A stretch of 49,006 bases of DNA. It comes from a virus. Position numbers and translations under genes: made by a program. The notes under the pieces are model-generated. The model saw only the letters and a program-made list of their open reading frames with translations, was not told the DNA's origin and did no database searches. Position 1 is the stretch's first letter; every line of letters begins with the position of its first letter. The stretch lies in IMG/VR virus record IMGVR_UViG_3300030117_000100, positions 1 through 49,006 of that record; one strand, written 5' to 3'. Positions 30,034 through 35,940 of the stretch are shown piece by piece.

Positions 30034-30227
30034 TGTGGATAGCATTTATGCTTCTCTGTAGTACACCTGCAGCATTGTCTTGTGAAATTATGGTAAAAAA
30101 AGCTGCAACATTTCCTACAGAAGAAGCATGTGTTCAAGAAGCATTAACAGTGGCTAGGTACTTTCAACAACGAGGGTATTTAGCAATACCTGATTGTCAA
30201 GAAATTAAAATGGGAGTTTCATTATGA
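30033..30227 (+). CDS. Small exported-type protein with Cys pairs (64 aa)
   Basis: The hydrophobic start MWIAFMLLCSTPAALSCEIM is signal-like. It continues TFPTEEACVQEALTVARYFQ and ends AIPDCQEIKMGVSL. The F-P-T-E-E-x-C ... C pattern matches genes at 19640 and 28508. Start overlaps the porin-like gene's stop (TAATG), so both may be exported together. Function unknown. Confidence 0.65.
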   Translation: MWIAFMLLCSTPAALSCEIMVKKAATFPTEEACVQEALTVARYFQQRGYLAIPDCQEIKMGVSL

Positions 30228-30319
30228 GAATAATTAAATGGTTTTGGAGATACTTTAAAAGAATAGGATGTGCAATTCTAAATAAAAATTGTGGACCTGA
30301 GTGCAACTGTAAGGCGTAG
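30224..30319 (+). CDS. Cys-rich mini-peptide (31 aa)
   Basis: MRIIKWFWRYFKRIGCAILN KNCGPECNCKA. A strongly basic amphipathic helix (Lys, Arg with Trp, Phe) is followed by a cluster CGPECNC. ATGA overlap with the previous gene. It resembles membrane-active or metal-binding peptides in composition. Not recognised; the tight junction is the main support. Confidence 0.5.
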   Translation: MRIIKWFWRYFKRIGCAILNKNCGPECNCKA

Positions 30320-30323
30320 TAAC

Positions 30324-30614
30324 ATGGCTTTATCAAAACAAAATAAAACTAAAGTAAAAAAAGTAATTAAAGGTTTAAGCAAAGCCTCTAAAACTCATGC
30401 AGGTCAAGCAAAGACTTTAAAAAAAGCAGTAGGAATGTCTAAAGGTGGTAGTACGGTCAACAAAGCAGGTAACTATACCAAACCTGGGATGCGCAAGAGT
30501 TTATTCAACTCAATCAAGGCTGGAGGTAAGGGCGGCAACCCAGGCCAATGGTCAGCCAGAAAAGCTCAGATGTTGGCTAAACAATACAAAGCAAAAGGCG
30601 GAGGCTACAAGTAG
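30324..30614 (+). CDS. Basic conserved protein with GQWSARKAQ motif (96 aa)
   Basis: The start at 30324 (MALSKQNKTKV) is chosen over an upstream in-frame ATG at 30291 that lies inside the previous gene. It is Lys-rich throughout, with YTKPGMRKSLFNSIKAGGKG and PGQWSARKAQMLAKQYKAKG, a pattern typical of a small marine-phage/bacterial family (I recall DUF5872, unverified). It has a GG element (MSKGGSTVNKAG). Probable nucleic-acid binder. Its stop overlaps the next gene's GTG. Confidence 0.75.
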   Translation: MALSKQNKTKVKKVIKGLSKASKTHAGQAKTLKKAVGMSKGGSTVNKAGNYTKPGMRKSLFNSIKAGGKGGNPGQWSARKAQMLAKQYKAKGGGYK

Positions 30615-30850
30615 TGAAGGCTCCTCAAAAGTCCCTAAAAAAATGGACAAAACAAAAGTGGCGTACAAAGAGTGGCAAGCCTAGTTCTAAGACTGGTGAG
30701 CGTTATCTACCTACTGCGGCTATTAAGTCTCTTAGCAGCGCTGAGTATGCCGCTACAACCAGAGCTAAACGAAAAGGCAAGGCGGCAGGTAAGCAGCATG
30801 TGGCTCAACCTAAGAAGATCGCAAAAAAGACCAGAGCCTTTAGGAAATAA
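30614..30850 (+). CDS. Basic conserved protein, GTG start (78 aa)
   Basis: The GTG at 30614 overlaps the previous stop by one base. Motifs are KQKWRTKSGKPSSKTGERYL, PTAAIKSLSSAEYAATTRAK and QHVAQPKKIAKKTRAFRK. About a third of the residues are Lys/Arg. The same pair of families is commonly adjacent in marine phages by my memory. No enzyme motif. A virion DNA-binding role is possible. Confidence 0.75.
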   Translation: MKAPQKSLKKWTKQKWRTKSGKPSSKTGERYLPTAAIKSLSSAEYAATTRAKRKGKAAGKQHVAQPKKIAKKTRAFRK

Positions 30851-30852
30851 AC

Positions 30853-31152
30853 ATGGCTAAAGATCCAAAAGTAGGAACAGGTAAAAAACCTAAAGGGTCT
30901 GGACGCAGACTATATACGGATGAAAATCCAAAAGATACGGTGCCAATTAAGTTTGCTACCATGGCTGATGCAAAAGCTACATCGGCAAAAGTAAAAAGAA
31001 TAAAAAAACCTTACGCAAGAAAGATTCAGATCTTGACAGTTGGTGAACAACGTGCTAAAGTTATGGGAAAGACAGCAATAGCAAATGTCTTTAAACAAGC
31101 TAAAGCAGACTTGCGAAGGAAACATAAAAAAGATGCCGTATCTACAAAGTAG
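30853..31152 (+). CDS. Basic conserved protein MAKDPKVGTGKKPKGSGRRL family (99 aa)
   Basis: The N-terminus GTGKKPKGSGRRLYTDENPK is family-typical, followed by an alpha/beta body (KFATMADAKATSAKVKRIKK, IQILTVGEQRAKVMGKTAIA). Lys-rich. Frequently seen next to the other basic families and before a roughly 225-aa unknown gene, as here. Function unknown. The last 20 bases overlap the next gene. Confidence 0.78.
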   Translation: MAKDPKVGTGKKPKGSGRRLYTDENPKDTVPIKFATMADAKATSAKVKRIKKPYARKIQILTVGEQRAKVMGKTAIANVFKQAKADLRRKHKKDAVSTK

Positions 31153-31810
31153 CATACCCTATTTTAAAGCATGGGTAAGAAGAGAATACACAAAAAATTT
31201 GGAAGAGTATCATGGCGAGTTCTTACATTGCATGGTCATTGGTGTTACTACTATGCCAAACAGGACTCTCAGCTTTCAAGTTATTTTTACAGGCTGCGAG
31301 TCTGATCATGATGATAGCCCCAATATACATGGTGGTGCGATGTGGGCTAGATTACCTCTTGTAGCACTCGTGGCAGATACCCCCCTAGAAGAATGGCCTA
31401 CAGAGTTACCACCATACTTAGCACAACCCTGGGATTGTATGTCGCATACACACTCAGTATATAAGTTAGAAAGAGCTACACCTGCTCCTTGGATAGCCAA
31501 AGTAGATGGTGAGTTCTATCCTGCAAAGTACTACTTTACAGTAGACTACACTGACAATGAAGTAGCAGACGATCCTGCTCAACACAAGCAGTCCCACGTC
31601 TTAGAGTTGTTAGATGCAGGAGAATACACAGGTAACATAGTTGCGTTGCCCAATAACAGAGTGAGAGTAACTCACCCAGCTTGGTTTGAAACTGGCGAAG
31701 GTGCTCCAGACTTTAGACCTAACCAACATATTTATAACTCGAAAGAAAACGTAGACTATGTATGGGATACGCAACGAGTCTTTAATAATTTATATAGTGA
31801 GGATCAATAA
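31133..31810 (+). CDS. Conserved marine-phage protein MPYLQSSIPYFKAWVRREYT family (225 aa)
   Basis: I chose the ATG at 31133 over one at 31085, since the conserved start is MPYLQSSIPYFKAWVRREYT and GGAAAC precedes it. It is rich in Trp, His and Tyr; typical segments are HGGAMWARLPLVALVADTPL, QPWDCMSHTHSVYKLERATP and DDPAQHKQSHVLELLDAGEY. I recognise it as strongly conserved in marine T7-like and related phages. The several His and Cys could bind metal, but no known enzyme signature fits. High conservation suggests an essential virion or morphogenesis role. Confidence 0.82.
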   Translation: MPYLQSSIPYFKAWVRREYTKNLEEYHGEFLHCMVIGVTTMPNRTLSFQVIFTGCESDHDDSPNIHGGAMWARLPLVALVADTPLEEWPTELPPYLAQPWDCMSHTHSVYKLERATPAPWIAKVDGEFYPAKYYFTVDYTDNEVADDPAQHKQSHVLELLDAGEYTGNIVALPNNRVRVTHPAWFETGEGAPDFRPNQHIYNSKENVDYVWDTQRVFNNLYSEDQ

Positions 31811-32136
31811 TGAAACATGGAATGAAGAAAAAAGGTTACGCCAAAGGCGGTATGAAAAAGAAGGGCTACGCAGCAGGTGGAGCAGCAAAACCAGATTTTT
31901 TAGATATTGATGGAGACGGTAATAAAACTGAATCTATGAAAGCTGCATCAGCTGATAGAAAAGGTATGAAAAAAGGCGGCATGGCTAAAAAAGGTTATGC
32001 TAAAGGTGGAATGAAAAAGAAAGCTTATACCAAAGGTGGTAAGGTTGCCATGTATAACGTAGGTGGAATGGTTAAATCTTCTGGTGCTATGAATACTGGA
32101 ATTAAAAAAGCTCCTAATACTTATAAGAAAGGTTAA
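31810..32136 (+). CDS. Lys/Gly-rich repeat protein with KKGYAKGG units (108 aa)
   Basis: The ATG overlaps the previous stop. It is built of KKGYAKGGMKKK units (four or more) around a conserved PDFLDIDGDGNKTESMKAA segment that looks like a degenerate EF-hand loop (DxDGDG). It ends with MYNVGGMVKSSGAMNTG. Extremely basic. Similar proteins are common and unexplained in marine phages. The GG elements recur in other proteins here, suggesting a shared processing or targeting signal. Confidence 0.8.
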   Translation: MKHGMKKKGYAKGGMKKKGYAAGGAAKPDFLDIDGDGNKTESMKAASADRKGMKKGGMAKKGYAKGGMKKKAYTKGGKVAMYNVGGMVKSSGAMNTGIKKAPNTYKKG

Positions 32137-32141
32137 GTACA

Positions 32142-32723
32142 ATGGCAGGTAAATATGATAATATGACTTTTAAGAAAGCTTTTGTAGCTGCACGTAAAGC
32201 AAAAGGTGCAGGTAAAGTTTTTACTTGGAAAGGTAAAAGATATACCACTAATACAAAAGAAGATGAAAAGAAGATTACAAGACGTAAATCAGGTGCTGTT
32301 AAAAAATCTCTTAAACCTAAAACACGTCCAGGTTCAGGTGGTGTATCTGTAGAAAAAATTACGGTCACAAAATTACTTCCTGTTAATTCTAAAAAACGTA
32401 CCCCCTCTTTTAGAGATAGAACTTTAAAAATACCTGCTGCTGTTACAAATAAAATAAAAAGGATTGACTCCGATATAAAAAAGATAAGTATTGGTGAACG
32501 TGAAGCTGCAAGTAAAAAGTTAGAAGCTACTAAGAAAAAATTAGAACAATTAAGAAATCAAAAAGTAGATAAAAACCCAGGTTCTAAAATAGATGAAATC
32601 TTAGATGCATTAACTAAGTTAGGTCTTTATGTTAAAGATTTAAGTAAAGGTGGTGGAGTTCCTGGAGTTAGAAAAAGAAGAAATAAAAAACCAACAATTA
32701 AATTTGGTAGTGGTGGTAGATAA
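32142..32723 (+). CDS. Lys-rich protein with FTWKGKRYTT motif (193 aa)
   Basis: The N-terminus MAGKYDNMTFKKAFVAARKA then KGAGKVFTWKGKRYTTNTKE is a known recurrent motif in phage structural and small proteins. The middle is basic and coiled (residues about 110-145, ERE and KK pairs). The C-terminus has DLSKGGGVPGVRKRRNKKPT. Possibly an assembly or nucleic-acid-binding protein. No function established. Closely packed before an acidic/basic 84-aa gene. Confidence 0.7.
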   Translation: MAGKYDNMTFKKAFVAARKAKGAGKVFTWKGKRYTTNTKEDEKKITRRKSGAVKKSLKPKTRPGSGGVSVEKITVTKLLPVNSKKRTPSFRDRTLKIPAAVTNKIKRIDSDIKKISIGEREAASKKLEATKKKLEQLRNQKVDKNPGSKIDEILDALTKLGLYVKDLSKGGGVPGVRKRRNKKPTIKFGSGGR

Positions 32724-32977
32724 TGAAAATAGAGAATGATAAAGTAATAGATCAATACGGTGCTGTTTTAGCAGAGTATGTTCATGGAGAGTGGCACTCT
32801 AAAGACCCTGCTGTTCTAGAGTTTATAAATAGTGAGTATACAGAACCTAAAACAGAAACTAAAAAAGTTCGTGCTAGAAATGCAGATGGGACATTAAAAG
32901 GTGATGATCCATCTACCCCTGATGTAAATGAAGCTTGGACTACTAAAGTAGTTAAAAAGGCTACAGGAAAGTCATAA
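32723..32977 (+). CDS. Small hypothetical protein (84 aa)
   Basis: The ATG overlaps the previous stop (TAATG). The beta-hairpin start (MKIENDKVIDQYGAVLAEYV) is followed by a linker with VRARNADGTLKGDDPSTPDV (a common tail motif in phage small proteins) and NEAWTTKVVKKATGKS. No known function. It is the last gene before the regulatory hairpin at 33020-33059. Confidence 0.7.
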   Translation: MKIENDKVIDQYGAVLAEYVHGEWHSKDPAVLEFINSEYTEPKTETKKVRARNADGTLKGDDPSTPDVNEAWTTKVVKKATGKS

Positions 32978-33019
32978 CGGGTTTGCATTTTTATCTGTAG
33001 TAACTTACTGTAAAATATA

Positions 33020-33059
33020 GTATAACTACTCCTGCCAGTTAGGGCTAACACAGGAGTAG
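33020..33059 (+). promoter_or_regulatory. Promoter -10 inside a hairpin that hides the next ribosome-binding site
   Basis: GTATAACTA (33020-33028) is the shared -10 block. CTACTCCTG (33026-33034) pairs perfectly with CAGGAGTAG (33051-33059), with an inner GTTA/TAAC stem. The right arm contains the AGGAG site four bases before the ATG at 33063. RNA read through from upstream would hide the site. RNA started about 33033 would lack the left arm and expose it. The -35 is weak (perhaps TTGCAT at 32983 paired with a different -10). Confidence 0.65.
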
Positions 33060-33062
33060 AAA

Positions 33063-33227
33063 ATGATTAAACGTTTATTTAATAGGATAATAGAAGCGAG
33101 AGCAGAATCAGCTAGACGTAAGATTGCAAAAATGCAACTCTACAAGATGACTGACCGAGAGCTACGAGACTTAGGAATAGGTAGATGTGATATAGAAAGG
33201 GTTGTGTTTACAGGTAAAGCCCTTTGA
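33063..33227 (+). CDS. DUF1127 mini-protein (54 aa)
   Basis: MIKRLFNRIIEARAESARRK followed by IAKMQLYKMTDRELRDLGIG and RCDIERVV. The LYKMTDRELRDLGIGRCDIE part is the DUF1127/YjiS signature (usual form L..LdDreLrDiGisR.di). Bacterial DUF1127 proteins are abundant in alphaproteobacteria. Some bind RNA and affect small-RNA turnover or phosphate and stress responses. A phage copy could alter host RNA decay or regulation. Its strong AGGAG site is caught in a hairpin, implying timed expression. Confidence 0.85.
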   Translation: MIKRLFNRIIEARAESARRKIAKMQLYKMTDRELRDLGIGRCDIERVVFTGKAL

Positions 33228-33278
33228 AAAGCACAATAACTTCTTTAATGATTCTAGGAGTACTTTGGGAGGAGGCTC

Positions 33279-33737
33279 GTGGACCCAGTTACAATAATCG
33301 GTGGAGCTACCGTAGCATTCAATGCTTTGAAGAAAGGCTTTCAAGTAGGTAAAGACCTACAAGATATGTCAGGACAGTTGACCCAATGGGCAGGTGCTAT
33401 GAGTGACCTGTCCTTTATGGAACAGAAAAATAAAAATCCTCCTTGGTGGAAAGCACTTAACGGACAATCTGTTGAAGCTGAAGCCTTAGAGATTTTTACA
33501 GCTAAGAAAAAAGCTGAAGCCATGAGAAAAGAACTTAAAGATTGGATCAGCTTTAGTATGGGGCCATCTGCTTGGGATGAGCTTGTAGCTACTGAAGGTA
33601 GAATACGTAAACAAAAGAAAGAACAAGAATACCGTAAAGCCGAAATGCAAGAAGCTATTGTAACTTGGGGCGTAACAGGTTTGCTTTTAACTGCAGGAAT
33701 TGGTGTATTCGGGTTTGTAATTTACATGGTGACATAA
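33279..33737 (+). CDS. Membrane-anchored hypothetical protein, GTG start (152 aa)
   Basis: The GTG start follows a very strong GGGAGGAGG site. The N-terminal hydrophobic Gly-rich segment (PVTIIGGATVAFNALKKGFQ) is followed by a helical charged body (residues about 60-125) and a C-terminal membrane span (VTWGVTGLLLTAGIGVFGFV IYMV). Similar proteins commonly precede terminase genes in marine phages. Possible lysis or envelope role. It overlaps the small terminase start (TAATG). Confidence 0.7.
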   Translation: MDPVTIIGGATVAFNALKKGFQVGKDLQDMSGQLTQWAGAMSDLSFMEQKNKNPPWWKALNGQSVEAEALEIFTAKKKAEAMRKELKDWISFSMGPSAWDELVATEGRIRKQKKEQEYRKAEMQEAIVTWGVTGLLLTAGIGVFGFVIYMVT

Positions 33738-34105
33738 TGGCAAGAAACCTAACAGAAAAACAACAGAAGTTCTTAGATGTACTGTTTGAAGAAGCTGGAG
33801 GTAATTTATCTACAGCTAGAAAACTTGCAGGTTATGCAGATGGTGTATCTTCAAAAGCAATTGCAGAGTCTTTATCTGAAGAGATTGCAGATCTAACTAA
33901 AAAGTTTATTAGTTCATCGGCTGTAAAAGCTGCATACTCAATGTTTGAGGTTATGAACAATCCTACAGACTTAGGTAATAAAGAAAAGATGGCAGCAGCT
34001 AAAGATGTTTTAGACCGTAGTGGTTTTATTAAGACAGAAAAAGTAGAAGTATCTGCAGCTAATCCATTATTTATTTTACCGCAGAAAGCTGATGAAGACG
34101 AATAA
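33737..34105 (+). CDS. Putative small terminase subunit (122 aa)
   Basis: The start at 33737 uses ATG in TAATG. The N-terminal MARNLTEKQQKFLDVLFEEA GGNLSTARKLAGYADGVSSK is like the helix-turn-helix of small terminases (LTEKQQKFLD...A...AGYA). A helical middle and tail (NPTDLGNKEKMAAAKDVLDR) match the same family. It would recognise the packaging site and load the large subunit, encoded 264 bases downstream. The 14-base overlap with the next gene fits the packaging operon. Confidence 0.75.
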   Translation: MARNLTEKQQKFLDVLFEEAGGNLSTARKLAGYADGVSSKAIAESLSEEIADLTKKFISSSAVKAAYSMFEVMNNPTDLGNKEKMAAAKDVLDRSGFIKTEKVEVSAANPLFILPQKADEDE

Positions 34106-34511
34106 AACTTGGAAGCTACCCAAACCTGTAGAGGTAGATGGTAAGTATGAGTGGAGACCAGTTGTAAGAGTTGGAACTCACGTACCGTTTGGATATAAAC
34201 AAGATCCTAATGATGAAGATATACTATTACCAATCCCAGAAGAACTAGAGTTATTTGAAAAAGCTAAAAAGTTTCTAAAACAATATAGTTACAGAGAAGT
34301 TGCAGCTTGGCTCAGTACTCAATCAGAACGATACATTTCCCATGTAGGTTTATATAAGAGGGTAAAAATTGAGCAACAACGTAAGAACGAAGCTTCAACT
34401 CAACGCTACCTTGCCAAAAGGTACAAAGAAGCGTTACAAAAAGCGGAAAAGCTCGAAACCCAAAGACTTGGTTACAGAGAAAGAGTTAGCTCCAGCCCAA
34501 CCGAAGCCTGA
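34092..34511 (+). CDS. Conserved pre-terminase protein with helix-turn-helix (139 aa)
   Basis: The product starts MKTNKTWKLPKPVEVDGKYE and WRPVVRVGTHVPFGYKQDPN. A helix-turn-helix follows, YSYREVAAWLSTQSERYISH VGLYKRVK, then a basic helical tail (EQQRKNEASTQRYLAKRYKE). The HTH resembles that of serine-recombinase N-terminal parts or terminase-associated proteins. Its last 143 bases overlap the large terminase in another frame, and both frames look like real coding sequence. May help the packaging complex bind DNA. Confidence 0.75.
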   Translation: MKTNKTWKLPKPVEVDGKYEWRPVVRVGTHVPFGYKQDPNDEDILLPIPEELELFEKAKKFLKQYSYREVAAWLSTQSERYISHVGLYKRVKIEQQRKNEASTQRYLAKRYKEALQKAEKLETQRLGYRERVSSSPTEA

Positions 34512-35931
34512 AGAAATAGACTTTGAAAAAGCCAGAGAGATTATCTTTGAACCTAATCCTGGACCTCAGACTAATTTTCTAGCAGCAACAGAACAAGAAG
34601 TTTTATACGGAGGAGCAGCAGGTGGTGGTAAGTCTTATGCGATGGTTGCAGACCCAGTGCGGTACTTGGGGAATCCAAATGCACGAATGCTACTTGTTCG
34701 TAGGAGTACAGAAGAGCTTAGAGAGCTTATATCAGTAAGCAAACAACTTTATCCCAAAGCTATTCCTGGAATAAAGTTTATGGAAAGAGATAAAACTTGG
34801 GTAGCTCCATCAGGTGCTACATTGTGGATGTCCTACCTCGACAGAGAGGATGACGTTATGAGATACCAAGGTCAAGCCTTTAACTGGATTGGCTTTGACG
34901 AACTTACACAATGGCCTTCACCTTATGCATGGAACTATATGAGATCACGTCTCCGTACAACAAGGGCTTCAGGTTTGCCACTGTATATGAGAGCGACTAG
35001 CAACCCTGGAGGTCCAGGTCATCAGTGGGTAAAGAGGACATTTATTGATCCTCAAGTACCTGATAAATCTTTTGATGCTACTGATGAAAACGGAGAGGTG
35101 ATAAAGTGGCCTAAAGGTCATAGTCGGGAGGGTGAGCCTCTGTTTAAACGTAAGTTCATCCCTGCCACCCTCTTCGACAATCCGTACTTAGCAGACGATG
35201 GTTTATACGAAGCTAATCTTCTCTCGCTACCTGAACATCAACGTAGGCAACTACTTGAAGGTGACTGGGATATAAATGAAGGTGCAGCTTTTCCTGAGTT
35301 TAACAGGAAAATACATGTAGTAGATCCTTACGACATACCCTCTAGTTGGATTAAGTTTAGAGCTTGCGACTATGGTTATGGTTCTTATACTGGTGTTCTT
35401 TGGTTTACTATGGTTCCTGGTTCTGAGCAACTTGTAGTATATAGGGAACTGTATGTATCAAAGGTCACAGCTACTGACTTAGCTGATATGATACTGGAAA
35501 TAGAAAATGAGTCAGGGGAAAACATTCGTTATGGTGTGCTTGACTCATCACTTTGGCACAAACGTGGTGATACAGGCCCAAGTTTAGCTGAACAAATGAT
35601 TATGAAAGGTTGTAGGTGGAGACCTTCAGATAGATCAAAAGGTTCTCGTGTAGCAGGTAAAAACGAGTTACACAGACGATTGCAGGTAGATGAATTTACA
35701 GAAGAACCCAGATTAGTATTTTTTAGTAATTGTACAAATACTATATCTCAAATACCAGGTTTACCTCTTGATAAAAATAATCCAGAAGATGTAAACACAC
35801 ATGCAGAAGATCACCTATACGATGCATTAAGATATGGTATAATGACTAGACCACGAAGTAACATATTTGATTTTGACCCTGCAGCACAACGTACAGGTTT
35901 TCAAGCATCAGACCCCACATTTGGATACTAA
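34369..35931 (+). CDS. terL: Large terminase subunit (packaging ATPase-nuclease)
   Basis: The best start is TTG at 34369 (MSNNVRTKLQL, 520 aa); no ATG lies before the ATPase core. Walker A is YGGAAGGGKS (residues about 80-89), Walker B is FNWIGFDEL, and the nuclease part includes FRACDYGYGSYTGVLWFTMV and YGVLDSSLW as likely metal-ligand strands, ending in DHLYDALRYG. It cuts and pumps DNA into the prohead through the portal. The long overlap with the previous gene is unusual, and true start could be a later TTG. Family assignment is secure. Confidence 0.93.
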   Translation: MSNNVRTKLQLNATLPKGTKKRYKKRKSSKPKDLVTEKELAPAQPKPEEIDFEKAREIIFEPNPGPQTNFLAATEQEVLYGGAAGGGKSYAMVADPVRYLGNPNARMLLVRRSTEELRELISVSKQLYPKAIPGIKFMERDKTWVAPSGATLWMSYLDREDDVMRYQGQAFNWIGFDELTQWPSPYAWNYMRSRLRTTRASGLPLYMRATSNPGGPGHQWVKRTFIDPQVPDKSFDATDENGEVIKWPKGHSREGEPLFKRKFIPATLFDNPYLADDGLYEANLLSLPEHQRRQLLEGDWDINEGAAFPEFNRKIHVVDPYDIPSSWIKFRACDYGYGSYTGVLWFTMVPGSEQLVVYRELYVSKVTATDLADMILEIENESGENIRYGVLDSSLWHKRGDTGPSLAEQMIMKGCRWRPSDRSKGSRVAGKNELHRRLQVDEFTEEPRLVFFSNCTNTISQIPGLPLDKNNPEDVNTHAEDHLYDALRYGIMTRPRSNIFDFDPAAQRTGFQASDPTFGY

Positions 35932-35940
35932 GGAAATAAA

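Noticed and set aside
30291-30323. Upstream ATG for the basic 96-aa gene
   Set aside because: It lies inside the 31-aa Cys-rich gene and would add residues unlike the family; the ATG at 30324 is the natural start.
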